This document shows positions 8,401-17,271 of a stretch of DNA of 64,000 nucleotides, in pieces; the first letter of the stretch is position 1, and each line of letters starts with the position of its first letter. The position numbers and the translations under genes were made by a program. Source of the DNA: JAAUSY01 sp964526735 (lineage in GTDB: Bacteria > Chloroflexota > Chloroflexia > Chloroflexales > Chloroflexaceae); assembly GCA_964526735.1 (NCBI GenBank), contig CAZGLO010000008.1, positions 1 through 64,000 on the forward strand, written 5' to 3'. The notes under the pieces are model-generated. The model saw only the letters and a list, made by a program, of their open reading frames with translations. It was not told where the DNA came from and did no database searches.

Positions 8401-11400
8401 CTTCCTCGATACTGAGTATGATTTTTGGGCCTTTGTGTCGCCCTACACCGCCACGCAACCCATCGACTACTCGTGGAAGGTGACGGATCAGAGCGATGCT
8501 TCGCACTCGCTGAACAGTAGTGTTGACATCGGCTCATATACCTGGACGAGTGAGGGCACAAAGACCATCGAGCTGACGGCATCGAATGGATGGGGGTCGG
8601 CGACGGCGTCGCATGTGATTGCCATCACCAAGCCGCTGCCGTCGGACAAGAAGATCCTCTTTGCGAGCGACCGCGATGGCAACTGGGAGATCTACGCCAA
8701 GGATGAAAATGGGTTGACGGTCACCAATCTGACCAACCACATCAGCAATGATCTCTACCCTGCCGCCTCGCCCGACGGGTCGAAAATTGCCTTCACGACC
8801 GACCGCAATGGCAACAACGATATTTATGTGATGGACGCCGATGGGCTCAGCTTCACGCAGCTCACGACAAACTCCGCCAATGATGAAAATCCCGTGTGGT
8901 CGCCCGACGGCTCGCAAATCGCATTTTCCTCCTACCGCGACGGCGATTGGGAGATCTACGTGATGGACGCCGACGGCTCAAACATCACGAATATTACCAA
9001 CGCCTCCACCTCGCCCGATTCCTTCCCCTCGTGGAGTCCAGATGGCTCAAAAATTGCCTTCCACAGCAAACGTAGCGACAATTGGGACATCTTCACGATC
9101 AAGCCGGATGGGACGGGAGAAACCCAACTGACCACGAACGGCACTGAAAATAATCCGGTCTGGTCACCCGACGGCTCGCAGATTGCATTTGTCTCTATGC
9201 GCGATGGCAATGCCGAAATCTATGTAATGGACGCGGACGGCTCCAACCAAACCCGGTTGACCTCCAATGAGGTGATGGACGCCTACCCATCGTGGTCGCC
9301 CGAAGGTGACAAGATTGCCATTGGCTCAAACCAATATGGCGATTGGGATGTCTTTATCCTGAGCACCGACGGGAGCACCCGCGACCTCTTCACGACAGAA
9401 ACCTCGGATGAAAATTATCCGGCGTGGTTGGTGAAGGGCAAGGTCGATGTTGCATCTGTGCCGGTGTTGTTCGTCTCCGACCGCGATGGCGACAACGAGA
9501 TCTACACGATGCAGGGCGACGGGACAGACGTTACGAAGCTCACCACAAACACCGACGATGATGATACGCCGGCGTGGTCGCCCGACCGCTCGCAAGTGGC
9601 CTTCAGCTCCGACCGCGATGGCGACTACGATATCTATGTGATGGATGCCGATGGCTCGAACGTGGTCAATATCACAGACGCGGCGGATAGCTCCAGTAGT
9701 TATGATGGTACCCCGTCGTGGTCACCCGACGGCTCACAAATCGCATTTACCTCTTTGCGCGATGGCAATTATGAGCTATACACGATGGATGCCGACGGCT
9801 CCAACCCGACCCGCATCACCAGCAACAGTGTGATAGATGCCTACCCTGTTTGGTCGCCCGACGGCACGCTCTTGCTGTACCACAGCAGTCGTAGCGGCAA
9901 TTGGGATATCTTCGTTATCGCAAGTGATGGCACAAATGAGACCCAATTGACCACCACGGGCAACGAAAATAGCCCCGCCTGGTCGCCCGACGGCAGCAAG
10001 ATTGCCTTCTCGTCATCCACGAGCGACAGCTCAAGCGCCAACATCTACGTGATGGACGCAGATGGTACCAATTGGACACAACTCACCTTTGATACAGCAG
10101 GGTGGGATAACAATCCTGAATGGTTCCCCGACGGCTCCCGGGTTGTGTTTGATACTAGCCGCGATGGCAACACTGAGATTTACAGCATAGGGCTTGACGG
10201 CTCCAATCTCACCAATCTTACACAAAACAACGGGGAAGATTTCAATCCTGCCCTCCCGCCGAAGCAGGGCCGTGTTGCTGGCAGCCAAGGCTCTATCGTC
10301 TTCTCGACCGACCGCAGTGGTAATGATGAGATCTACGCGGTGAATGAGGATGGTTCTTTCCTGACCAACCTGACGAATGACCCTGGTGCAGATGAATATC
10401 CTGCGGTGTCGCCCAATGGCGAGCAAATTCTCTTTGCGTCCGACCGCAGTGGTAACTACGAAATCTATCTGATGAATGCAGATGGGTCGGATGTCACCAA
10501 CCTGACCAATAGCGTGGCGTCATCCGACTTGCTTCCGGCGTGGTCTCCTGACGGTTCGCAGGTCGTATTCAACACCGACCGCGATGGCAATTGGGAAATC
10601 TATACCATGAACGTGGACGGGACGAACCCCACCCGTCTTACCAGCAATGCGGTGGTGGATGCCTACCCGACGTGGTCACCCGACGGTTCGCAAATCTCGT
10701 TCCACTCCAAGCGCAACGACAATTGGGATATTTATCTACTCAACCCAGATGGCACAAACGAAACGCGGGTAACGACCGATGCTGCCGATGATGAGCGGCC
10801 TGTCTGGTCGCCTGACGGCAGTGCGATAGCCTTCTACACCAACCGCGATGGCAATTATGAGATCTACTCGATGGCTCCCGATGGCACGGGGCAGGTCAAC
10901 CTGACCAACAGTACTGCATCCGAGGATTATGACCCAACGTGGTCGCCAGACGGCAGCAAGATTGCCTTCTCAAGCCTCACCGACGGAGCATTTGACATCG
11001 TCATAATGAATGCCGACGGCTCAGAGCAGAGTTGGCTCACGAATGACGATGCCTATGATGCGTTCCCGTCGTGGTCACCAAAGGAGGTGTCGGCACCACA
11101 AACCCCGATTGGCCAGCAAGATATCCTCTTCTATACCGACCGCGATGGCAATAACGAGATCTATAGCATGGCGGAGGACGGAACGGGGCAGGTCAACCTG
11201 ACCAATGACCCCTCCGGCGATGGCGATGCGACATGGTCGCCCGATGGCACCCAAATCTTGTTCGATACCAACCGCGATGGCAACTATGAAGTCTATATTA
11301 TGGATGCCGACGGCTCCAATCCGGTCAACCTGACCAACAATAGCGCGTTGGATGGGTTGCCGCACTGGGCCCCTGATGAGAGCAAGATCGCGTTTGTGAC

Positions 11401-14400
11401 CGACCGCGATGGCAATGCCGAAATCTACTCGATGGACGCTGATGGGAGTAATCCCGTCAACCTGACCAATAACGCGGCATTTGACAACAGCCCGATGTGG
11501 TCGCCAGATAGCTCAAAAGTAGCTTTCTCCACCAATCGCGATGGCAATTCTGAGATCTACGTGATGAATGCCGATGGGAGCAACCCCATCAACCTGACCA
11601 ACAACACGGCAGAAGATGGCAACCCGCGGTGGTCACCAGATGGCAGCAAGCTTGCTTTCTACACCGACCGTGATGGCAACCTTGAGATCTATGTGATGAA
11701 TGCGGACGGCTCCAGCCCAACGCGCATCACCAATCACCAAGAGGCTGATTATGGGCCGGTGTGGTCGGGTGACGGCAATAGCATTGCGTTTACCTCGCAC
11801 CGCGATGGCGATGCCGAGGTGTATGTCGTGAGCGCAGACGGCTCTACCCAGCCCAAGCAGCTCACCAACAACAGCGATGGCGACTTTGTGACCTCGTGGA
11901 AATGGGGGGCGATCATCGTTCCCAGTACGCAAGAGCGTATCGCCTTCCACTCAAGCCGCAACGGGAATACCGACATCTATGTGATGAACACCGACGGTAC
12001 GAACGAGCAGCAGCTAACCACCGCGGTGGGCGAGGATAAGTATCCGGTGTGGTCGCCCGATGGCAAGCAAGCCCTCTTTGTCTCCGACCGCGATGGGAAT
12101 GATGACATATTCATCATCAATGCGGACGGGACAGGCGTGACCAACCTGACCAACAACCCCGCCCTCGACCTCGACCCCACATGGTATCCTNNNNNNNNNN
12201 NNNNNNNNNNNNNNNNNNNNNNNNNNNNNNNNNNNNNNNNNNNNNNNNNNNNNNNNNNNNNNNNNNNNNNNNNNNNNNNNNNNNNNNNNNNNNNNNNNNC
12301 GAACCCGACCTGCGCGGTCGTGAGCCCGCGCTCGATGGCCGCCGATGGATCGAACCGCACCGCGCTCACGAGCTACGACGGGGATGATTCCTATCCGGTG
12401 TGGTCGCCTGATGGTACCAAGATTGCCTTCCACACCGACCGTGATGGCAACTATGAAATCTACTCGATGGACGCCGACGGTCAAAATCAGACCAACCTGA
12501 CCAACAACCCCGCTGGCGACTATGATCCGGCGTGGTCACCCGACGGCAGCAAGATTGTGTTTGACTCCTTCCGCAACGACAACCTTGATATCTACGCGAT
12601 GAATGCGGATGGGAGCGACCCCGTGCGGATCACCACCAACGAAGCGTGGGATGAATATCCATCGTGGTCGGTGGCAACGAGCGATGCTGGCGGCGGAGCA
12701 AAAGTTGGGCCTGGTGGCGGGACGGTGGTTGTTGGCGATGGGACGGAAGTGGTCGTGCCACCCGGAACCTTCTCCGAGGAGGTCAGTATCATCTACACCT
12801 CGCCTATCACCCTCAGCGCGACCCTGCCGAATGACCAGATTTCCGTTCGTTCCTTCAGCCTAGAGGCAGTCACTGCGAGTGGCATTCCAGTCACCTCATT
12901 GACGAAGCCAGTGACGATAACGCTCAACTATGCCAGCGATGAGGTGATAAACGCCAGCGTGAATGAGCAGACATTGGGCGTCTTGATATTGAAGAAGAGC
13001 CAATGGGAAGGGACAGGCGCAACTATCGACCAGAATGCCAACCAAGTTGGCTTGAGTACCAACATTCTTGGCGACTTTGTCTTAGTGGGGCAATCGGCCA
13101 CCCAAGACGAGGTGTGCGTCCCGACGGGCGAGGATACTCCTGAGCCGCAGGTGTGGTCAACAGAGCCAAGCAAGGATCTGGGATATTACTCACACCGCTT
13201 TACGGTGAACGGGAAGAACTTTGTTTCCCCGCCGATGGTCTTCTTCCGCAGCCAGGATGGGAAGAAGTACAAGCTGCGTGACATCTCTGCCCCGTCTGGC
13301 GACAAGATCTTGGGCAACACCCCGCTCTTGCCGGTGGGTATCTACGATGTGGTGGTGCAAAACCCCGACTGCGATGAAGGGGTGATGTTCCACGGGTATG
13401 AGGCCTACGACGACCGCAACCCCGTCGTTGATTACTACTTCCCCGACCGCGGGCGGAAGGATATGGAAAACACCGTTGAGTTCTTTGGCTTTGGGTTTGA
13501 GGAGAAGATCCGCGTCACGCTTGGCGACTCCGAAGACCTGCAAACGACGCGCATCAACGACACGAATATGTGGTCGCTGGTGGCGATTGGGCTAGACGCC
13601 AAGACCTACGATGTCACCATTCAGACGCCCGATGGCCGCAAGACTGTCCTGACCGACGGATACACGGTCTTTGAGGTGAGTGATGATGACCTCTTCGGCT
13701 ACAGCTCCGACTTCTGGACAGAACCCAAGAGCGACCCGCCATCCGTGCCCGCCAATCAAAAGGCGCAGGTGGGGTTGGTGGTGCACCGCCATGGGGCCGC
13801 AGATGCCCAGCCGTGGCAGGATGTCAAAGTGGCATTTTCGGTGCAGAAGACAGATGGCACGAGCGAAACGCTTGGGACAGGGATTATCCCGATGCTTGGG
13901 GCGCGGAATGTCAACAGCACGGGCCGCTATGACATCTCTTGGACGCCAACAGCGCTTGGTAAATACACCCTTGTCGCCGAGATTGACCCCAATAACGACT
14001 TCAAAGAGACGAAGGAAGATAATAACACGGTGACGGTTGATGTGACGGTTCGCGAAGGTACCGGCGACCAAACATCCCCCGTCGTGACCGATTTCAGCAT
14101 CAACAACGGCGCGACCGAGACGGATGACCGCAATCTCACGCTCAACACCGAGGCAGAGGATACCGGCGGCAGCGGCGTCGATAAGCTCTTCTATGTGGAG
14201 TATGAGTATAGCGAAGCGGCGGCGCTCTGGCTGCCGGTCAACCGCACCTCCGACTGGCTCCCCTACGACCAAGCTCGCACCAACTACCAGTGGGAGATGC
14301 GCGACACGCCGGGGATGAAGTATATGCAGGCGTGGGCCAAAGATGGCAATGGCAACATGTCCATCTACCCCATCCAACGCAAAATCAACTACGCTCCGGC

Positions 14401-14851
14401 TGCCGATAAGGTTGCACGGGATCAAGCACGGGTCTACCGCTACGATGTCAAGACGGGACAGACGGTCTCTGCAAGCGTGGAGCCGCAGTCCGGCGACCCC
14501 GATCTCTACATCTGGCCGCCAAACCCCGACAATCCACCCTACGTGAGCAACCTCGACGGCATGGAGAAGGAAGAATACTCGTTCCAGGCGAAAGAAACGG
14601 GTTCCTACCAAGTTGAGGTGTATGGCTACCAAACGTCAGAGTACCGGTTGGTGGTGCAAGTGACCAATACCACAAGCACAACCCTCGCAGCCCTGACACC
14701 CGGAAATCGCCTCTCGGAGAATAAGGACGCTCGGAGCCAGCCGTCGGTGCCGGTGGATAGCGTGCCATCATCCTTCTTCGGTGGCTCGATTGTGCCAGAC
14801 ACAACTGTGCAGTCCGATAATTACCTCTTCCTGCCGTTGATCCAACGGTAA
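5489..14851 (+). CDS. Giant secreted NHL/Ig-like/TolB-propeller protein
   Basis: 3120 codons, secreted by an N-terminal signal peptide (cleavage expected after ALA near residue 30). Order: 12 NHL units (about 35-590; recurring RIQKF and NIYVAD); five Ig/PKD-like repeats (590-1050; recurring SGPG or DGTAAGE start and TYTA(S/T)V(E/S)P); about thirty TolB/PD40-type blades (1054-2397; DRDGNxEIY, ADGS, WSPDGSxIAF); a ZU5-like segment (2400-2535; PGGGTV...VPPGTF); two IPT/TIG-like domains (2547-2730); a CARDB-like domain (2750-2857); another beta domain; a PPC-type domain (2967-3058); and a Ser/Thr-rich tail ending LFLPLIQR. Such repeats bind ligands or proteins rather than catalyse. The NHL part is visibly AT-richer than the rest. 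The N gap interrupts one blade, so the exact length is uncertain. AGGAG at 5474-5478 supports the start. Role as surface or matrix protein is inference. Confidence 0.88.
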   Translation: MRGYAKAIVSFVVSIVAGVVALFPGNALAFDPPTFVEAWGTGIPISVPQDVDFDSSGNMYVADFDGVKKFASDGTLIANWGNYGSGEGQFYYTNGIAVDNSDNIYVADTFNHRIQKFDSNGNHIISWGGQGTTDGLFSFPQDLEIDSSGNVYVADTNNYRIQKFDSSGTFIIAWGIQGSDEGKFNGPHGIAIDNSDNIYVVDTNNYRIQKFDSSGTFIIAWGGQGSSNALFSYPEGIAVDNDGNVYVADNGNDRIQKFNSNGGYIDQWGSQGFGNGQFQSPADVELDSTGNIYVVDRGNYRIQKFDSNSIYQAQWGGTDTGNGQFNYPCGAEVDSNGNVYIADSDNHRIQKFDSSGNYVTQWGVYGTENSQFNKPRGIAIDSSDNIYVADTNNHRIQKFDGYGMHITTWGNQGSDEEQFTYPYDVAVDSSDNIYIIDGAKRRIQKFNTNGEFLSQWGSSGSDDGQFYNPYGIAIDNDDNIYVADTYNNRIQKFNTNGTHIVSWGNQGTADGEFDYPHNVEVDNNGNIYVVDTYNNRIQKFSSRGFYLGQWGNLGSQNSEFYYPNSIAISHSNYAYIVDTRNHRIQKFTLPITAPATLALSGPGTAEVGSDYTYQAVVSPLEATLPITFTWGRWGMPLIENTLDTFTDTQTLSWSVLGQKTIVVTATNQGGSASDQIDVNVVRSLTNASIDGTTAGEISRTYAYTATVSPSDASTPLTYEWEATGQTATYTSTDAYTDSQSFTWNSAGTKGITLTVSNAGGSVVVTKDVTIAEPAVAPTTVTVDGTAAGEILTDYTYTASVEPSNASTPLTYEWEATGQAATYASTDTYTNAQSFTWSSAGTKGITLTVSNAANSVVTTKTVTIVEAAVAPTSASISGPAEGEILTDYTYTASVEPSNASTPLTYKWWNNGEVAAQRMVDALSDDISLSWPVSGTKKISVTVSNAAGSVVATHQTKIHVGVGSLGLYGPGEGFLDTEYDFWAFVSPYTATQPIDYSWKVTDQSDASHSLNSSVDIGSYTWTSEGTKTIELTASNGWGSATASHVIAITKPLPSDKKILFASDRDGNWEIYAKDENGLTVTNLTNHISNDLYPAASPDGSKIAFTTDRNGNNDIYVMDADGLSFTQLTTNSANDENPVWSPDGSQIAFSSYRDGDWEIYVMDADGSNITNITNASTSPDSFPSWSPDGSKIAFHSKRSDNWDIFTIKPDGTGETQLTTNGTENNPVWSPDGSQIAFVSMRDGNAEIYVMDADGSNQTRLTSNEVMDAYPSWSPEGDKIAIGSNQYGDWDVFILSTDGSTRDLFTTETSDENYPAWLVKGKVDVASVPVLFVSDRDGDNEIYTMQGDGTDVTKLTTNTDDDDTPAWSPDRSQVAFSSDRDGDYDIYVMDADGSNVVNITDAADSSSSYDGTPSWSPDGSQIAFTSLRDGNYELYTMDADGSNPTRITSNSVIDAYPVWSPDGTLLLYHSSRSGNWDIFVIASDGTNETQLTTTGNENSPAWSPDGSKIAFSSSTSDSSSANIYVMDADGTNWTQLTFDTAGWDNNPEWFPDGSRVVFDTSRDGNTEIYSIGLDGSNLTNLTQNNGEDFNPALPPKQGRVAGSQGSIVFSTDRSGNDEIYAVNEDGSFLTNLTNDPGADEYPAVSPNGEQILFASDRSGNYEIYLMNADGSDVTNLTNSVASSDLLPAWSPDGSQVVFNTDRDGNWEIYTMNVDGTNPTRLTSNAVVDAYPTWSPDGSQISFHSKRNDNWDIYLLNPDGTNETRVTTDAADDERPVWSPDGSAIAFYTNRDGNYEIYSMAPDGTGQVNLTNSTASEDYDPTWSPDGSKIAFSSLTDGAFDIVIMNADGSEQSWLTNDDAYDAFPSWSPKEVSAPQTPIGQQDILFYTDRDGNNEIYSMAEDGTGQVNLTNDPSGDGDATWSPDGTQILFDTNRDGNYEVYIMDADGSNPVNLTNNSALDGLPHWAPDESKIAFVTDRDGNAEIYSMDADGSNPVNLTNNAAFDNSPMWSPDSSKVAFSTNRDGNSEIYVMNADGSNPINLTNNTAEDGNPRWSPDGSKLAFYTDRDGNLEIYVMNADGSSPTRITNHQEADYGPVWSGDGNSIAFTSHRDGDAEVYVVSADGSTQPKQLTNNSDGDFVTSWKWGAIIVPSTQERIAFHSSRNGNTDIYVMNTDGTNEQQLTTAVGEDKYPVWSPDGKQALFVSDRDGNDDIFIINADGTGVTNLTNNPALDLDPTWYPXXXXXXXXXXXXXXXXXXXXXXXXXXXXXXXXXXXXXNPTCAVVSPRSMAADGSNRTALTSYDGDDSYPVWSPDGTKIAFHTDRDGNYEIYSMDADGQNQTNLTNNPAGDYDPAWSPDGSKIVFDSFRNDNLDIYAMNADGSDPVRITTNEAWDEYPSWSVATSDAGGGAKVGPGGGTVVVGDGTEVVVPPGTFSEEVSIIYTSPITLSATLPNDQISVRSFSLEAVTASGIPVTSLTKPVTITLNYASDEVINASVNEQTLGVLILKKSQWEGTGATIDQNANQVGLSTNILGDFVLVGQSATQDEVCVPTGEDTPEPQVWSTEPSKDLGYYSHRFTVNGKNFVSPPMVFFRSQDGKKYKLRDISAPSGDKILGNTPLLPVGIYDVVVQNPDCDEGVMFHGYEAYDDRNPVVDYYFPDRGRKDMENTVEFFGFGFEEKIRVTLGDSEDLQTTRINDTNMWSLVAIGLDAKTYDVTIQTPDGRKTVLTDGYTVFEVSDDDLFGYSSDFWTEPKSDPPSVPANQKAQVGLVVHRHGAADAQPWQDVKVAFSVQKTDGTSETLGTGIIPMLGARNVNSTGRYDISWTPTALGKYTLVAEIDPNNDFKETKEDNNTVTVDVTVREGTGDQTSPVVTDFSINNGATETDDRNLTLNTEAEDTGGSGVDKLFYVEYEYSEAAALWLPVNRTSDWLPYDQARTNYQWEMRDTPGMKYMQAWAKDGNGNMSIYPIQRKINYAPAADKVARDQARVYRYDVKTGQTVSASVEPQSGDPDLYIWPPNPDNPPYVSNLDGMEKEEYSFQAKETGSYQVEVYGYQTSEYRLVVQVTNTTSTTLAALTPGNRLSENKDARSQPSVPVDSVPSSFFGGSIVPDTTVQSDNYLFLPLIQR
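12191..12299. other. Assembly gap (109 N)
   Basis: 109 undetermined bases inside the TolB-blade array of the giant gene. The frame is kept on both sides, but the distance between the last P of the left blade (12188) and the next ADG (12341) is 51 codons, where 22 (no missing blade) or about 65 (one more blade) would be expected. The bases 12300 to about 12331 match no blade. The stated gap length is therefore not reliable. Confidence 0.95.
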
Positions 14852-14881
14852 GGCGATAAACCCTTTCCTGCTCCTCTGCAG

Positions 14882-14910
14882 TGGCCCTTTCCCATCACGG
14901 GAGAGGGCCA
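14882..14910 (+). terminator. Hairpin after giant gene
   Basis: Twelve-base stem with one mismatch, TGGCCCTTTCCC and GGGAGAGGGCCA around ATCAC, 31 bases after the stop codon. No clear T-run follows, so factor-independent termination is only probable. Confidence 0.6.
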
Positions 14911-14963
14911 TTGTGCTGTCTTTCGCATGTATCCCGCCGCAAAGACATATTTATGTGGTCATC

Positions 14964-15024
14964 ATTTTGGTGTACGATAGAAGCGGTTGTCTATATTATG
15001 CTCGTCGGAAGCAGTAGGCACATT
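14964..15024 (+). promoter_or_regulatory. Copy B of the giant-gene leader element, now without a gene
   Basis: Ungapped match to 5385-5445 (shared starts ATTTTGGTGTAC, shared CGT(T/C)GGAAGCA core). The remaining bases up to the IS1 relic at 15102 hold no ORF with a plausible RBS. It may be the leader of a lost paralogue. Confidence 0.55.
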
Positions 15025-15101
15025 ATCTTGAGTATCTGAGCCAGTCTCAAAAACTCTGCCGTAACAGAATAAAAACACAGGCCAATTAACCCCAAAAAAC
15101 G

Positions 15102-15388
15102 GTGGTGGTCACATGATCGCTGATACTACCAGATACCTGCACGCTCGGCATTATAGGCATTCACGACCAGACAGAGGCGCACCGCATGCAACTGCACATC
15201 CCGACTGAACGACAGCATTTTCCGCACCAGATTGGCGCACCACTGGCGAAACGTATTGTGTGCTCGACAAACTGACTGGTTGCTCCGTGCCCTTTCGGAC
15301 GCGGACGATGCTGAGAGGCAGGCAGCACCTGTCGATAGATGCAATACTCGTTGGCATGTTAAAGATGCCGCGTTTGCGATAATCGGCT
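15102..15388 (-). pseudogene. IS1-family transposase relic, C-terminal part
   Basis: On the minus strand, pieces of an IS1-type DDE transposase can be read in more than one frame: DYRKRG-like start, then a HRPRPKG-type segment, then NTFRQ, NLVRKMLSFSRD and VNAYNAERAG near the end. Frameshifts and in-frame changes break it. DNA similarity to the second relic at 54433-55000 includes the segment cgattatcgcaaacgcgg at the 5' side and atgtgaccaccac at the 3' side. The 5' half of the element is missing: homology begins right at the stop codon of the restriction-enzyme gene (15387), so one border is a recombination junction. Not functional. Confidence 0.75.
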
Positions 15389-16175
15389 ATTCTATCTCTT
15401 CCTCATGTTCGTATAGTAATGTTCTCGTCCCCGGTCGGAGACGAAACTTTGTACCGTGGTTGTGACCAGTTCTGGCGTCGAAATCAACTAAGATATTGCC
15501 ACCTACGAGAGAATTGATAAGGTTCTCCAAGCTCAATCCTTGCAAAATCCATATCTTGTTATAGTGAAAATACACCTCCCCCTTTTCCCTTTTCTCCTCT
15601 GCACGAACGTAAAAGCAATTGCGGAGTTTCGTCCCTGCTTTGTAGAAAAGATCATCAAATCCCCAATATGGCTGCGGGTGCAGTTCTTCAAGGTAACCAA
15701 CCCTTTGCTCGACAGATTTCAGCCATTCTTGATGCTCTGGATGGACTAATTTATGATCGAAGGAAACCAGCAATTTTCTCTCTTGATTGTCTACTTGCAA
15801 CCGAAACCCCCTACTACTATACACAAGTGAGTTTATGGTTTGGCGGAAACTCATTTCTTCGACTGAATACCTTGTTCCAGCAAGTTTATGGGGCCACCCA
15901 TACTTTGGTAAGAAAACAGATGGAACATATTTGAGCGCTTGAGGCGATGGCTCTAAATGGAAAAGGGTGGTGAGCGACGATGTTTTGGCTCGCTGTGTTT
16001 TTATCTCCCATTCAGAAGCATTAGGGATGGGGAGATTATTCTCCTTGATACCCAATAAATATTCAAGAGTATTTCCGATGGCTCCTGCATTTCCTGGCTT
16101 TATGCTGCGCACCCAACCCATCTCCCTTATCCTCAGCAATTCCTCTATCAGAGATTCTTTTGTGTATAGTTTCAT
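15387..16175 (-). CDS. MvaI/BcnI-family type II restriction endonuclease
   Basis: 262 residues, close to the length of MvaI and BcnI. Conserved family pattern at the N-terminal half: GNAGAIGNTLEYLLGIKENN, then WEIKT (Glu57, Lys59), then SSxxTLFHLEP. Known members cut CCWGG or CCSGG. In MvaI, as I recall it, the catalytic motif is D-x4-E-x-K; the Asp position here is Asn52 (PNASEWEIK), one transition from GAT, so activity may be lost. The gene follows the methylase with a 12-base gap (RBS AGGA nine bases before ATG) and ends exactly where an IS1 relic begins. Base composition is AT-richer than the neighbours, which suggests transfer. Confidence 0.85.
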   Translation of the reverse strand: MKLYTKESLIEELLRIREMGWVRSIKPGNAGAIGNTLEYLLGIKENNLPIPNASEWEIKTQRAKTSSLTTLFHLEPSPQALKYVPSVFLPKYGWPHKLAGTRYSVEEMSFRQTINSLVYSSRGFRLQVDNQERKLLVSFDHKLVHPEHQEWLKSVEQRVGYLEELHPQPYWGFDDLFYKAGTKLRNCFYVRAEEKREKGEVYFHYNKIWILQGLSLENLINSLVGGNILVDFDARTGHNHGTKFRLRPGTRTLLYEHEEEIE

Positions 16176-16187
16176 CTCGCTATTTCC

Positions 16188-17111
16188 TTAGGCGGGTTTC
16201 CAGAAATCTAACAAATACTCAAATGTGGTACCCATCGTAATATAATTACTTGGCCAGCCAAAAATACCTACTTTGTTTACGATATTGGTTCTATCCCAAA
16301 TGATAGAGTTACGGAATTCATACCCACGCTTACGTAATTCCTCTACTAATGCGATATGTATGGTAATACGTTGGTTTTCCCACCACATATCAGGCACATT
16401 AATAACGCAATGTCCCTTTGGTTTCAGGAGAGGCAAAAGTTGCTCAAAAATAACTCCCATTGCTTCAGTATACGATTCAAGGGGCATAATTCCCAAATCA
16501 CGTGGGTCTTGTGAATATTGTTCGATTTTGCCATATTGAGAGTCTTTGCGATTACGACGCGACTTGTTTTGACGCTTACGGTTGAGAAGATTGGCATAGG
16601 GAGGGGAAGTCCAAATGAGTTTAACGGTTTCCGGCTCGACGTAGAGAGGAATATTGTGTGCATCATCCTCGATAGCAATTTGTTGGCTGTCATTCAGAAA
16701 TGAAAATCCTTTTTGTTGAAGACGTTCTAGGCATACGTTGATGTACGATGTACTTAAATCAAAACCAAGCGCATTTCTTGCCGTATCTTGTGCTGCAACA
16801 AGCGTTGTACCACTACCAACAAAGGGATCTATGACTAATTCACCCTGATGAGTAAAGAGTTCTATCACCTTTCTTGCCAATGAAATAGGAAACGTCGCTG
16901 GGTGTATATTCTTATCCCGAATATCTCTGCTCCCGTAAAAAAACTGCCATACTCCTATCTGACTTTTGAGCCATTCCTTAGCAGTCATACAATTAAGATG
17001 GCTAGGCTTGCATTCGCACGTCTTTGTATAAGAAATCGGAAGCTTTGTCTGATAGAACGTATTGAGCTTATTGATGACGAGAGGTAATTGTATATGTATC
17101 TTGTCTGACAC
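16188..17111 (-). CDS. DNA N4-cytosine methyltransferase of the MvaI-like R-M system
   Basis: 307 residues. Motif I DPFVGSGTT (95-103) binds S-adenosylmethionine; catalytic motif IV is TSPPY (168-172), and the SPPY form is typical for N4-cytosine methylases, which fits an MvaI-type partner. Motif X-like HPATFP lies at 70-75, so the order is X, I, IV. GTG start with AAGGA seven bases upstream. It is transcribed first, then the nuclease, so host DNA is protected before cutting starts. AT-richer than flanking genes, as is its partner. Recognition sequence cannot be read from the protein. Confidence 0.9.
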   Translation of the reverse strand: MSDKIHIQLPLVINKLNTFYQTKLPISYTKTCECKPSHLNCMTAKEWLKSQIGVWQFFYGSRDIRDKNIHPATFPISLARKVIELFTHQGELVIDPFVGSGTTLVAAQDTARNALGFDLSTSYINVCLERLQQKGFSFLNDSQQIAIEDDAHNIPLYVEPETVKLIWTSPPYANLLNRKRQNKSRRNRKDSQYGKIEQYSQDPRDLGIMPLESYTEAMGVIFEQLLPLLKPKGHCVINVPDMWWENQRITIHIALVEELRKRGYEFRNSIIWDRTNIVNKVGIFGWPSNYITMGTTFEYLLDFWKPA

Positions 17112-17181
17112 TATGAATTCCTTTATCGCTACAAACGGTATATCAAATCCTATGACCCCGCCCTACCCCTGACGGGGTTGG

Positions 17182-17210
17182 TTGAGCATTCCTGGCTGTT
17201 CTGCTATTAT
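17182..17210 (+). promoter_or_regulatory. Promoter of the nucleoside ABC operon
   Basis: TTGAGC (17182-17187), 17-base spacer, TATTAT (17205-17210), about 60 bases before the BMP lipoprotein start. Confidence 0.6.
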
Positions 17211-17271
17211 AAGGTGCACGACCCGCCATTGAAAATCGCAGCGTACTGATTGGAACAAGAAAGAGGCACAC

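Noticed and set aside
8640..12690. Repeated motifs suggesting a DNA repeat locus
   Set aside because: They are TolB/PD40 protein blades of the giant gene, about 43-44 codons each.
13592..14632. 346-codon minus-strand frame
   Set aside because: Antisense of the C-terminal part of the giant protein; no RBS or family motif.
15387..17111. Larger defence island around the R-M genes
   Set aside because: Neighbours are the giant surface gene and a nucleoside importer; no further defence-type gene is seen between 14.9 and 17.2 kb.
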